The notes beneath the pieces are model-generated. The model saw only the letters and a list, made by a program, of their open reading frames with translations. It did not search any database and was not told the origin of the DNA. Below are positions 50,665 to 61,872 of a DNA stretch of 64,000 nt, piece by piece. The DNA is taken from NCBI RefSeq assembly GCF_000003815.2, contig NC_049979.1, positions 29,646,025-29,710,024 of the forward strand. Reading direction: 5' to 3'. The stretch is from Branchiostoma floridae (Eukaryota > Chordata > Leptocardii > Amphioxiformes > Branchiostomatidae). Numbering within the stretch: the stretch's first letter is position 1; each line of letters opens with the position of its first letter. Made by a program: the position numbers and the translations under genes.

Positions 50665-50940
50665 AAAACCAAGAGGCCTAGGGAAAAAAAATGTTGTCAG
50701 GTCACATGACCGACCAACCCTAGCAAAAACCTGCCCACCATAGACTTCTAAATTGGGTCATTGCTAAAGCCTAAACTAAAGGGTAGGGGTACAGAAAATT
50801 TAGGTCCAGGTACGGTCCAGGTCCAAAGGATCAGGTCCAGGTCCGCACCTGAAGCTGGACCTAATTGTTTACAAATGGGCAATACTCAAAACAATGGTCC
50901 CTTTTGCTACAAAGGAAAGTGTTTGGTGGAGTGTCCCATC
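50665..50940. repeat. dispersed repeats including AGGTCCAGGT type, copy 2
   Basis: CCAACCCTAGCAAAAACCTGCC (reverse of 48380-48410) is followed at about 50790-50935 by TTAGGTCCAGGTACGGTCC and GGCAATACTCAAAACAATGG, which match 12555-12732 in reverse complement. Confidence 0.6.
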
Positions 50941-51191
50941 TTCACGTTAACAATGCAAACTGTCTCTGTTATTAAAAATGACTTTAAGAATTACCAATTA
51001 ATTTACTTGTGCTCGTCTGATGTTTATCTGTGTAGCTATTACAATATGATCAAAGTACATGACGTTGAAATTGCCGGTATTTGCTGGATGTCAGTTTTAC
51101 ATTGCTAAAATGTAATCATAGGATCATTTCACTCAAAATCTGTAGAAGAAAAGATTATCCCTACGTAGCTACCGATGTAATTTTTCAATAC

Positions 51192-51504
51192 CAGGTCTCG
51201 AAATTCATTTTTGGGATTAGGTGCACTTTTTCACATTTTGGGTGCACCGCTTAAATTTAAGTAATAACCTAATAATAAAACTTAGTTGCAAGCTATCAAA
51301 TTCTTAAACAAGTACCATGACAGACATTTTTATTATCTTTCTAACACTTAGATGTCAAGAATATGATATATACTAGTGTACTTGGATATCTTTACATACA
51401 TAAACGTAAGGAAATATTTGGGTGCACCCACAGAAAATGATCGGGTGCACAACTCCAATTTTTGGTGCACCTGGGTGCACATGCACCCAGTATTTCGAGC
51501 CCTG
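51192..51504. mobile_element. CAGGGCTCGAAAT-ended element, GGGTGCACC type, copy 1
   Basis: Ends CAGGTCTCGAAAT and ATTTCGAGCCCTG, flanked on both sides by AATAC (51187-51191 and 51505-51509), a 5-bp target duplication. The interior repeats GGGTGCACC. The CAGGG start and short duplication suggest a hAT-related non-autonomous element. Sister copy at 61873-62223. Confidence 0.88.
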
Positions 51505-51581
51505 AATACCCTAACCGGAAACAAGACATTTTTCGTTCCTTGGCCTTTGCAACACAGATATCTGAGGAATGATGTGTTTTT

Positions 51582-51857
51582 GAGTGTCCTGAGAAGTGCA
51601 GATGTCAGCATGTGACTCAGGTTGGGTGATGTGATTTTGAGTGTCCTGAGAAGTGCAGATGTCAGCATGTGACTCAGGTTGGGTGATGTGATTTTGAGTG
51701 TCCTGAGAAGTGCAGATGTCAGCATGTGACTCAGGTTGGGTGATGTGATTTTGAGTGTCCTGAGAAGTGCAGATGTCAGCATGTGACTCAGGTTGGGTGA
51801 TGTGATTTTGAGTGTCCTGAGAAGTGCAGATGTCAGCATGTGGCTCAGGTTGGGTAA
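51582..51857. repeat. 57-bp minisatellite, about five copies
   Basis: Units with GAGTGTCCTGAGAAGTGCAG and CAGCATGTGACTCAGGTTGG start at 51582, 51639, 51696, 51753 and 51810 and are nearly identical. The unit is a multiple of three, so minus-strand frames stay open across it (19-residue repeats). No coding evidence beyond that. Confidence 0.92.
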
Positions 51858-51999
51858 TAAGTGGTGATGGCTGCCCCACCTGTATAAACACATGTAGGAG
51901 CTCTGCTGATGACTGACACCACACTGCTTCCGTTTGTAAACATGTTGTGTCTGGTGCATGGACTGGTACACTTCTGCTGAGGGGATTGGAGGAGCGAGA

Positions 52000-52460
52000 C
52001 AATTGTTTTGTTGTTGTTATTGGTTGAGCTTTGCAGCCAGGGGCTTAATTGTGAGGAGCTTACAATACGAACGATCTAGACACAGTTTTTCCCGATCTCG
52101 GCGAGCCGACAACCTCTCGCCAACAGCTTTTTTTCAGCGTCTAGATTGAACTGCAATATCGCCATAAAGATATTGGCAGGATTTCTCCCGAAAGGTCCGG
52201 AGCATTCGCCCGATAGCTTAGCAGGGGTCACCGACAGCTTCCGCGCGCGTGTAGATGCGTCCCGACTTCGGGAGGGCTCATTAGCATATAACACGGGCTC
52301 ATTAGGCTATATAGCTGTTTATGACTGCAAGCGCCACGGGTGTCCCGCGGCCAATGTTCCAGATCCCTCCCGACATCTCCACAGATATCAGCAAAAACTG
52401 TGTATAGATTGGGCCTAAATTGCAAGGGTCTGGAGTGGCGGCCATTTGGCGATTAGGTGA
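52000..52460. promoter_or_regulatory. CpG-rich promoter-like patch
   Basis: Many CpGs in an AT-rich surrounding (e.g. TTCCGCGCGCGTG, GTCCCGCGGCCAATG with a CCAAT box), and GGCGGCCATTTGGCG carries a YY1-like site on the reverse strand. It could be an alternative promoter or a G+C-rich repeat; no transcript evidence. Confidence 0.3.
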
Positions 52461-52670
52461 CCTTGATATGACAGCAATTGCCCCAAGACAATATGGAAAA
52501 CAATAGTTTGTTGCTTTGTTATGTTTTCCTTGAAATATTATCGAAAACTAGAGAGGCGACATTTTCGTGAAAATGCATAATGTTTCCCTTGGAGCAATTT
52601 GACCTAGGTAGTAGCCATATGTAGTGATCTATCTGTCTCATAAGAAGTGTTGTGTAGGTATGGTTTTATG

Positions 52671-52682
52671 TATATATATATG

Positions 52683-52713
<31 letters not shown>

Positions 52714-52976
52714 ATATACGTATATATATATGTGCGTGTGTGTGTGTGTATATATATACATATATATACACATACATATACATAGATACATCTCTCTCTT
52801 TCTATATATATATGTGTATGTATATGTATGTATATATATATATATATATACATATATGTGTACATACATGTATATACACGTATACACACACATATATATA
52901 TATATATATATACATACATATACATATCTCTCTCTATATATATATATGTATGTATATGTAAATATATATATGTATG

Positions 52977-53061
<85 letters not shown>

Positions 53062-53106
53062 GCATATACATATGCATATACATATGCATATACATATATA
53101 TATATT
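52671..53106. repeat. TA/TATG microsatellite array
   Basis: Alternating TATATA, TATG and CATA runs for over 400 bp with short TG and TC interruptions. Frames across it are artefacts. Confidence 0.95.
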
Positions 53107-53274
53107 GGACAGGTTTTGTGAGTAAATGGAAGAATTTTGGAGGGGCGAAATGTGGTATGTTGGTAATAGGACTTGCTGTTGTTACACTTTTGTTTGAGGA
53201 GACAACAGTTCTGAAGTTATGGTACATTTCGGATTGAAGTATGCGTTTTCTCATGTGGGTATGACCTGAATAAA

Positions 53275-53440
53275 ATAGAACACGGTGTATTCTGCATCAT
53301 CCTTGGTTCCAGCCGTGCTGCGGGTCGGATTACTCTCGGGTCTTTGGGTGATCCTTCCTGTGGTTGGGGTGGTAGCTGGGGTGATACGGCTATATATATA
53401 AGACACGTGTGTGTGTATTGTATATATATATATAGATAGA
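53275..53440. repeat. dispersed repeat fragment with TA tail
   Basis: GAACACGGTGTATTCTGCATC recurs near 42690-42715. It is followed by GT and TA microsatellites. Confidence 0.5.
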
Positions 53441-53449
53441 TAGATACAT

Positions 53450-54195
53450 GTTGTCAGAAGAATGACAAAGAGACAATGTTATAGTTCAGAGAATGTATTT
53501 GAGAATGTTGGAAATAAATGGAAAGGCTGATTTTGTAGCTAGGGTCCTTGTCATGGTGAGTCCAGCTGCTAGTAGTGCTGCTTTGTTGCGTTAGTGATGT
53601 TGGACTGTGTCGTTGTACAGAAGTGGCTTTCTGGGCTGGTTGATAGTCCTGCAATGGAAAGATGATATGTGCATGAGATGAGTTGTCAGATTATGTATTT
53701 TTATGTTGTTCCCACATACAAACCCCATGTTTACTCTTAAGTCCCAAATAAACATACCCCCCGGAAAATGACCAAATTACCATGTAGATTGTGTAGGTGG
53801 TATGACTGGTAACCAGGAGCCAACAGTGCTTTGAAAGTCAACAATTTTCAAATAGAAAAAATTGACATGATATATGAATTTTGTACTCGGAAGGTGAAGC
53901 AATTAATGTAAAATCATTTCAAGTACTTTACCATATCAGTTAGCAATGTTGAAAAATTGGGCTAGCTTCCCCGATATGACTCCTAACCAGGAGCAACAGT
54001 GATTTGAAAGTGAAGAATTTTCAAATAGAAAATTTACATGATATATGAATTTATCATTTAATTGCAAGTACTGAAGCATATATGTTTTAGACATTACCAC
54101 CAATGAAAACACACATCAACATTCCCAAAGTTTGTTGTGAGAGGTCATCTATAAAAGTAGTTCAACATTCAGAATCTGACGATAATTTTTGAAAG
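53450..54195. other. no recognisable gene; internal duplication
   Basis: GTCAACAATTTTCAAATAGAAAA and ACATGATATATGAATTT occur twice, about 170 bp apart (near 53838 and 54012), a diverged tandem duplication. No gene seen. Confidence 0.5.
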
Positions 54196-54199
54196 TCAA

Positions 54200-54414
54200 C
54201 AGTATGAAAATATATCTGTTTTGAGACTTGAAAGTAGTACTACGTTGTGGCATGCATGACCCGAAGTGACATAAATGTCGGGCATGGATTGATGTGTACG
54301 AAGTTTCCTTGCTTTACAAGCTGTGTAAGTGCCTTTTTTTATGGCGGCGAGAGTTGAAAAACTGAACGCTAAAATTCAACATGGCGAAGTCTAGCTCATT
54401 TGCATGATTGTGAC
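54200..54414. repeat. 215-bp direct duplication, copy 1
   Basis: Nearly identical to 54587-54801 at an offset of 387 bp. Contains ATGGCGGCGAGAGTTG, AACATGGCGAAG and the octamer ATTTGCAT. Confidence 0.93.
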
Positions 54415-54533
54415 TGACTTTGTTTGCTCACCATGCCAACGCCCGATCCCCAACGGCTGACTGCCCATATAAGGGCAAGCTCATTAATATGTAATAAGTA
54501 GGGCGGGTAATACCGCCGGCAAAAGGGAAGGAA

Positions 54534-54575
54534 AGCAGAGTACAGTCAGGAATAAATGACTGACGGTACTCTGCT
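54534..54575. repeat. hairpin between the duplicates
   Basis: AGCAGAGTAC pairs with GTACTCTGCT and AGTCA with TGACT, around a GGAATAAA loop with a small bulge on the right side. Confidence 0.7.
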
Positions 54576-54586
54576 GTAGGAGAATG

Positions 54587-54801
54587 CAGTATGAAAATAT
54601 ATCTGTCTTGAGACTTGAAAGTAGTACTACGTTGTGGCATGCATGACCCGAAGTGACATAAATGTCGGGCATGGATTGATGTGTACGAAGTTTCCTTGCT
54701 TTACAAGCTGTGTAAGTGCCTTTTTTTATGGCGGCGAGAGTTGAAAACCTGAACGCTAAAATTCAACATGGCGAAGTCTAGCTCATTTGCATGATTGTGA
54801 C
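54587..54801. repeat. 215-bp direct duplication, copy 2
   Basis: Second copy of 54200-54414; it differs at only a few bases and is followed by the gap-containing region. Confidence 0.93.
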
Positions 54802-54886
54802 TGGCTACTTGCGGGCTTTACCGCTGGCCGTAAATTTTACGCTTGCGGAAATTTTGTGAACATCGACGAATTTGCGTCTCCAAAAT

Positions 54887-55063
54887 NNNNNNNNNNNNNN
54901 NNNNNNNNNNNNNNNNNNNNNNNNNNNNNNNNNNNNNNNNNNNNNNNNNNNNNNNNNNNNNNNNNNNNNNNNNNNNNNNNNNNNNNNNNNNNNNNNNNNN
55001 NNNNNNNNNNNNNNNNNNNNNNNNNNNNNNNNNNNNNNNNNNNNNNNNNNNNNNNNNNNNNNN
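54887..55063. other. assembly gap (177 N)
   Basis: Undetermined bases; the length is not a round number, so it may be an estimated size. Confidence 0.99.
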
Positions 55064-55256
55064 TGCTCTGACGCACCGTGCTAAGATGCCATTATATCCA
55101 GGGAGCAACATGAAAGCGTTCAGTTTTACCGGGCTTTTTCAAGGTAAGCAAAAAAGTATTTTCCGTTGGGTCCAATAATAAAACATCGTGGCCCGCTGTT
55201 CTTCCCAAGAAATACGTATTTTTGTACAGAGATGGCGCGAGTCAGAAATACGCACC

Positions 55257-55558
55257 NNNNNNNNNNNNNNNNNNNNNNNNNNNNNNNNNNNNNNNNNNNN
55301 NNNNNNNNNNNNNNNNNNNNNNNNNNNNNNNNNNNNNNNNNNNNNNNNNNNNNNNNNNNNNNNNNNNNNNNNNNNNNNNNNNNNNNNNNNNNNNNNNNNN
55401 NNNNNNNNNNNNNNNNNNNNNNNNNNNNNNNNNNNNNNNNNNNNNNNNNNNNNNNNNNNNNNNNNNNNNNNNNNNNNNNNNNNNNNNNNNNNNNNNNNNN
55501 NNNNNNNNNNNNNNNNNNNNNNNNNNNNNNNNNNNNNNNNNNNNNNNNNNNNNNNNNN
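55257..55558. other. assembly gap (302 N)
   Basis: Undetermined bases; nothing can be said of the content. Confidence 0.99.
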
Positions 55559-55762
55559 CGTGGGTTTCTAAATATTCCCCGAAAACAAGGAGCTTTTATC
55601 TAGGTCCTTGCCGAAAATAAATGATGTCGCATTTTTCTGGTGACACAAAAACAAAACTCCCGCAAAGAAGAAGCCTGCAACATTTTCGGATCATAGCGAT
55701 TATTTTCTGGGTAGAATGTTCGTGGATGCGCACGATGTGCGACTTCGGGGATGGGAGCACAA

Positions 55763-55830
55763 CGTGGATCAAGGGGAAAATATGAGATTCGTGCAGCGTG
55801 GATCAAGGGGAAAATATGAGATTCGTGCAG
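55763..55830. repeat. 34-bp perfect tandem duplication
   Basis: CGTGGATCAAGGGGAAAATA plus TGAGATTCGTGCAG occurs twice in a row. Confidence 0.95.
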
Positions 55831-55884
55831 CGTAAATTTTGTCCCGCTAAGGCCATGGAAATGTACCGTTGCTTACCTGCTTTG

Positions 55885-56105
55885 CAGTGCGTGGTGGAGC
55901 TGTGGAGCCGACAAAACACACCTCGTACGCGCGAGCCGACAAAACACCGAGCCGAGTGCAGCTGGTGGAGCTGTGGAGCCGATGCGTTGATAGGTTTACC
56001 CCTGACGTATCAAGCTAGACTTCTGCCCAATCAAAAAGCTGCTCTGTGCGGACTGCCATTTTGTGACCTTTGCGTTGATAGGTTTAGCCCTGACGTCTGA
56101 GCAAG
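55885..56105. repeat. internal short duplications
   Basis: GGTGGAGCTGTGGAGCCGA occurs twice, and TTGATAGGTTTACCCCTGACG recurs as TTGATAGGTTTAGCCCTGACG. CAATCAAAAAG is also repeated. CpG content is higher than in the neighbours. Confidence 0.6.
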
Positions 56106-56364
56106 ATAGTAAGAATGTCAGCCAATCAAAAAGATGGAAACATGGACTGCATGATACAACTTCCATTTCTCCTGACTTTTTTGTTATATGCAAATACCTG
56201 TAAGGATACTATATGTTCTCCCTTCGGGAAACATAATAAACTACCTGCTACAGTTTCAGAGCAAGCTACTAGGGGGCCTTAAACCTACACCAGTTCTTCC
56301 TTACATCAAAAGCTATATCTGTCACCAAAAAATCAAGTCACCAAGAGCATAGCATATATATATA

Positions 56365-57541
56365 GACCCCGTTCACATGGGAAAAAAGCAAGTGAGTTAA
56401 ACGAGGAATCCGATTAAAGTGACCAATCCAAAGCCATGTGAACAGAACTAATCCGATTGGATTACCCATTTTGGATTGGATTGACTTGGATTGCAATCCA
56501 CCTCGGGAGGTGGATTCGGCACGCGCAATCCAATTGCCGCGCAATCTGATTGACCAGAATCGCCCATCTGAACACAATTGGATTGGATTCGGGCTTGTTT
56601 CATGGTTTTGACGTCATACATACAGGTACAGTGGACATTACACATACAACCATACCTACAACATGACAAAAAAGTATCATACACGGAATAGAAAAGAAGT
56701 TAATGGGCAAGTTTGCATCTTACCGCTATGGTTAACAACCGGACGCCGCAAGATTTGCCGGAACATGTGCATCGGTTCTTGCCGAAAATCGGCAGTGCGG
56801 CAGAAGACTGACTGGTTCATTTTGGCAATATAGCCCATGAAAATAACGTGTGGTTTTGTTTCTCTTCTATTGTTGGAGGCAATGTCCCAACACCACTAAA
56901 AAGGCAAATATTCTACGAGAAAAACAGTCGGAAGCGTGTCCAAACAGAATTTTCGAGCTTGGGTCACTTCACTGCATGCAAGCATGGGCGAGCAGTTTTT
57001 TTAAACGAAACACAGACTTTTATTTCAGATAAATACGTGATTAAGTCAAATGTTTTGGTAGCAGTTTCCCCTATTTATGCAACTTCTGCAACGGATACAT
57101 TTTATATAGTTAAATGTGGAGTATAATCACACCGCGCGTAACATTTCCACCCCCAATTTAATAGACTATCCCAATGACCCCGTATGACCTAGAAGCCGCC
57201 ACTTTCGTCAGCGTGTGTTGCGGACCGTCGACGCGTCAAAATCTGACCAAAGCCGGCCGATTTCTCAACAGTTATAATCAATATCGATGTCGCTACATCC
57301 TTCAAAAATTATGAGGCAGTCTGGCAACATTTTGGAGAAACTACGCGTGCCCGCGGTGGTCGTTGGAAACACGATGCGTGCCACGGTAAAGAGTTTAATC
57401 CGATTGTGTGGTCGCGGTCGAAAGTTTGAGTTTAATCCGATTGAATAAAACTCATGTGAACACATTTTTTTTAATCCGATAGAAAATTTCAATCAGATTC
57501 CTTGTTTAACTCACTTGCAATTTTCTCATGTGAACAGGGTC
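56365..57541. mobile_element. 1.18-kb DNA transposon, non-autonomous
   Basis: GACCCCGTTCACATGGGAAA, then CAAGTGAGTTAAACGAGGAAT, at the left pairs with TTCCTTGTTTAACTCACTTG and TTCTCATGTGAACAGGGTC at the right. TATATA lies on both sides. Subterminal AATCCGATT motifs occur several times at both ends, as expected for transposase binding. No transposase frame is visible. Confidence 0.85.
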
Positions 57542-57842
57542 TATATATACAAACTTTAACATTAGGCCAATAGCAAAGTGTGTCTTGCCTGTGCTAGTAC
57601 CAGTGACAGCTTTAACTTCAATGATGTGTTAAACACGTTAGAATATTCTTAGAAAGTCATTATGATGTGATAAACAAGTGGAAGATTCTTAGAAAGTCAT
57701 CATGAATTTCAAAGATGGAAACAATGATGAGATTTTTCTCTTTCTATAGTACTAGATTATAGTAGATATAGTGTCCTGGTTAGAGATCTTTCAGAAGGGA
57801 TGTAAAATAGGTACCTAATGGCTGTAATAGTACGAGTGAAGG

Positions 57843-57900
57843 ATATATATAATAACGTTTATTTAAATTCTTGCCCGTGGGCTAATTGCAGGTAACATTA
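57843..57900 (-). mobile_element. LINE-type 3' tail
   Basis: On the minus strand, CTGCAATTAGCCCACGGGCA, AGAATTTAAATAAACG and TTATTATATATAT match the tail at 46375-46440. Confidence 0.55.
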
Positions 57901-57904
57901 ATTG

Positions 57905-59590
57905 CCATTCAAAACTTTTTACAGGTCAAGCTTCTGACTGTCTCCTTGCTGTCAGAAGTCCATGTGAAAGCCTTTTCTGTCTTGTACTCCTTTATGCCTG
58001 CCCCAGGTAATTTGCATTGCAAAAGATGCTGATTTCTACTGGCTAAGGGGAGACGAGATTAGGGTAGATCAAACATCTGAACTGTAACTAGTGATTGATA
58101 AATCTGCCATTTACTATGATTTAGGCAGGTGTGAAAAATCAAATCTGTCTGCCTATGTCTTTACAGAGTTTCGACAATTAACAGAGCTGAAGAATTGCAG
58201 GAATTTCTAAGCTTTTATAAAAGATATATGCTCATATTAGGCTAACTACATTTCTTTTTACATCAACCAAGCCAGAGCCAAAATGCTATTATTGTAAGCT
58301 TAGTTGCTGTTTTTATACTTTAATCTGTCTCCTCTTCTCATTGTTGCCCTCCCCCCCTCTCATGTCACGCCGTGTGTCTGTTTGAGTCTGGCGGATGTTT
58401 TACTGTGTCTTTCCCAGCTCTCTGACATCAGGACCATTAATTCTAACCCAGCATCAGTTAATGTCAAGATCCTGTCTGTTACATTGGATATCAGGTAACA
58501 TTAACCAACTCCAAGGTTCCTTCTGTGGAGACTAAAAATTCCTCAAAGTACACAGTACACCTTAAAGACTGCAAAGTACATGTAGTCTTCATTGTATGAT
58601 TGACGTGCAAAATGTACATCTATGATTCCGTGTCCCAGAAATGTGGTTTGTTCCAATGTTTGTTGTACCCAACTGCACCATGTCAACATTCCACCCAATC
58701 TTCTATGCTGTCAGTATTATAAATATACTCTGTTACTCTCCTAGTCTGGATACTATCAAATCCTGGCCCTTTCACCCTTGTCTCCTTGGACGTAATCTTT
58801 GTGTGTTCTTAATCGTGCAGAAGTGTGTGATTCACTTTGCCCACTGCGTCGCCATCTCAGCCTTTCTAAATCAAGGCGGGGACATTTTCACCTCTGTCCC
58901 GGGGCAGGGCCGACGCCGCCCCCCTCCCCATATGACAGCTGCCTGGCCACAAATGGAATTGTCCTTTGGCCTACAGTTTATTTGGAATGAAGTCAAAAAT
59001 CCCCGCCCGAGCAGTCCCCTTCGGTAACAGTGCTGGTAAGAGGCGAGACCAAAATCATGCCCGAGCGAACTCTCCCTTCCTCGCCAAGGAACAACATGGT
59101 ATATTCCAGTCCGACACCCAACAGAAGAAGGTAAAATTAACGAGCTTGTTTTGCAGTTAACGTGTCGTAGGATCTGTTTAGAAGCAGCAGTTTCTTCCAA
59201 GAGATTTGTGGCGCTCGGCAATAGCGGTTGAGCCAAACCTTCACATGGACATGGTCTCTACTGTCTCTGTGATACAATGATTTATCACCCCATATGTTAC
59301 TGGGATTTTTATAAGTTCAGTGTTAGGATGACACTGGTGATATTTTCCTCCATAGCTGCGATGGTAGGAAAGGTTCTGGTACTTGTAAGTGCTGGTAACA
59401 AAAGTTAAAACTTTCAAATGTCCAGTATGTCTAAGATGTAGGCTGCTCTGCTAATCTTAAGTCTAAGAAAATGTCTCACCAAATTGCATGCCATACAAGA
59501 CAACAACAAATGGTAGGTCTCTAGTAGTATAAGAGTCAAGCAGCCTTTTAGTTGTCATCATTGAAATCAATATAGATTGTACATACATAC
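57905..59590. other. presumed intron; no confirmed gene
   Basis: One exon-like island at 58418-58494 (see findings). A G+C-rich part at 58860-59100 contains no recognisable domain on either strand. Confidence 0.35.
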
Positions 59591-59594
59591 GAAA

Positions 59595-59705
59595 ATATAC
59601 GACATAGGAGTTTTCTTTTACACAACCAGTTATTCTCCTATGTCCTATGATATTCTCATATGTCCTATGATCTCCTATGATCTGTAAAAGAAAACTCCTA
59701 ATCCT
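59595..59705. repeat. Penelope-type terminal fragments in inverted orientation
   Basis: ACATAGGAGTTTTCTTTTACAC resembles the end of the Penelope-like fragment near 20283-20310. CTGTAAAAGAAAACTCCTAATCC is its inverted partner. Short CTCCTATGATATT/ATGTCCTATGAT repeats lie between. Confidence 0.5.
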
Positions 59706-60263
59706 ATGCCTAAGTACGAGTATTCATCTTATGATGTTAGGTATATTGACTATACTTTGGGAATAATGTTTAAATGTATACCAGCCGATACAGAATCCTA
59801 GGTGAAAATTTAACAACAATTGAGTCGGTGTTGGTCATCAACATACCTCCATGTGTAAACATGGCGTATTGAGCAATTTGTATGGCGTTAGTCAGACGCG
59901 ACACGACATGCCAAGCCCTAATATGTTGCGCCGTGCCCTGTGTTGTCTCATTCAGTGATAACCTTTTGTAGAAGGCCTCGGATCTTGTGTCAGACTGGCA
60001 ATGAGTTAGCATCTGTCGTAGCTATTTGCATCAATATTTAGCCTAGTAAACAAATCTCCAACAGAGCAAAATAGCACTAACATATATGTACTGATATACA
60101 TTTTGTTTGTTATTGGTGGGGTACAGTCTATGCTGGTATGTATGGGAGAGGTGCTATGTTGGGCCATATCGGTATGATAATCAGGGTAATATCATATCAG
60201 AAGGAGAGATAGCACGTTCCACTTACAGTGAAAGTGGGGGGGGGGGTACATGTCTGACTAGTT

Positions 60264-60624
60264 CAAGGCTCGAAATACCACCTGCATATGCAGGTTAGTG
60301 CAGGTAAAATTGGAGCTGTGCAGGTATTTCTGGTGTCCACCTGCACCTAACCTGCACTGGTCCATCTACTGGGTTTTATACATATACATACTATGATGCA
60401 GGTATATTGTGGATTTTTACTACCTGCATTGACTGTTAGTGTTACCACATATGAAGTATAAAAGAAATAATGGCAATGGTTTCTGAACAGAGTTTAGGAC
60501 AATCATGTATGATCAATAATTACTAGATTTAGAGTGGTGCAGGTAAAATTTGTCTGGTGCTTGTAATTCCCAATGTTACCTGCACTAGTGCAGGTATGCA
60601 GAAAAAAGTATTTTTTGAGCCCTA
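60264..60624. mobile_element. CAGGGCTCGAAAT-ended element, ACCTGCA type, copy 2
   Basis: Ends CAAGGCTCGAAAT and a diverged TTTTGAGCCCT. Interior CCTGCATATGCAGG and ACCTGCACTAGTGCAGGT palindromes match 49114-49453 in reverse. No target duplication is visible. Confidence 0.8.
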
Positions 60625-60629
60625 TGGAA

Positions 60630-60825
60630 TACTGTAAATGCAGAAACTTTCGCAGTGGTTTAATGTTCTCAGTTTTCGTGGTAGCCGCTTCACCACGAAC
60701 TTAAAACCACCGCGAACATTTTTCCACGGCAGTAAGAGACTACAGTGCCTGGTGCTAACGCGAACTTAAAACCACCGCGAAAAGTCCCTTTTCCCACCAC
60801 CCCGAACTTAAATGCGTTTACAGTA
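60630..60825. mobile_element. ACTGTAAATGCA MITE, complete copy
   Basis: TACTGTAAATGCAGAAACTTT at the left pairs with AACTTAAATGCGTTTACAGTA at the right. GTGGTTTAATGTTC and AACTTAAAACCACCGCGAA blocks lie inside. Fragments of the family occur near 38505, 40345, 40855 and 46985. Confidence 0.85.
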
Positions 60826-60826
60826 C

Positions 60827-60985
60827 TCTCTACTGTCAGGATATCAGATGGACCCTGAACTGACATGGTCAGGACTTTGGTCTTGGAGATCAAAGATAGT
60901 TTCTCCATATCTGGCCCGTGGTCTGCTTCCAGGCCAGTAAAGTTAATCCCGCCTGACATCCAGAAATGTTTCAGATAGCCTCTGC
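60827..60985 (-). CDS. candidate exon of an unknown gene
   Basis: Acceptor CTGTTTTGTTTTAG is followed by an open frame of 52 codons: GRGYLKHFWMSGGINFTGLE, then HGPDMEKLSLISKTKVLTMS, then QGPSDI. The only near donor, GTACTG, is the terminus of the neighbouring MITE. The sequence looks coding, but I do not recognise the family and found no partner exon. It may be a pseudogene fragment cut by the MITE. Confidence 0.3.
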
Positions 60986-60999
60986 CTAAAACAAAACAG

Positions 61000-61860
61000 T
61001 AGATATGTGTTAGATTTCAAAGCAAATATTTCTCAAGTCATTCATGATGATGTCTTATTCTGTTTTGATTGTTTAGATGTTGGTCTTAATTTGTGTTTGG
61101 TAACTTGACTTAAAGAGTAACTCTTTGCAATATATATGATAAGTCCCCTATCTAGTAATCTACCACTGGAAAACTGAAGTATGTTTCCTATGCCTAAGGT
61201 TTCCCCAAAGCAGCAAGGGCCTGCGTCTATTATCATATTAATCATAAAGCCTTTTGTGTTTTGTCAACCTATAAGTCAGGAAATAGGAAATTATGTCACG
61301 GTCAGAGGAAGTGCAATGCAATTTTTACTATGAAATAATTATGTTAAGAATTGCATGGTAAAAAGTCACGAATGGGAGCAAACTTGATGCAAACTAGTCG
61401 CCAACAGATACGATCATGGCCAACATCATTATAACATTGGTTTTTAATTTTGTGGAAACACTGCGGTTCCCAATAAAAGTAATCTCAAATTTTTGGCTTT
61501 GAAAGTTTTACCTTAACTTATTCAAGTTTATTCATGAAAGCTCAAATCGGCCTGCAGGCCTGAACTTATAATGTGACATTTTTTATAATAGTGAATGGTT
61601 CATTTGACATAGATATAACAACATATCACTCTTACAGATATAGGACTGAATTACGGTAAACATTGGATACAATTATCATACATGCTACTACACGGTGTAA
61701 AGGGTTGAAAAGGGAGAAATTGTTGCATGATTACCAAATTACACTAAGAATGTTTTTGTAATAATAAAGGTCTCAAAGGTTTTACCTGTGTGTTGCACGT
61801 CAGTTTGGGAAAATGAAGGAAAAGTTGTTGAAAAGTTGCCACAATGAATTGTAGCCATCA
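61000..61860. other. no recognisable gene
   Basis: AT-rich, with only short open frames. Confidence 0.45.
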
Positions 61861-61872
61861 GGCATGGCCAGG

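Noticed and set aside
52638-53254. Long Tyr/Ile-rich open frames on both strands
   Set aside because: They come from the TA/TATG microsatellite and have no protein-like composition.
54787-55620. Open frames across the two larger gaps
   Set aside because: Most of their length is undetermined sequence.
58641-59236. Open frames of 120-128 codons on both strands near a G+C-rich patch
   Set aside because: Composition is driven by G+C-rich sequence; no family, start context or splice sites support a gene.
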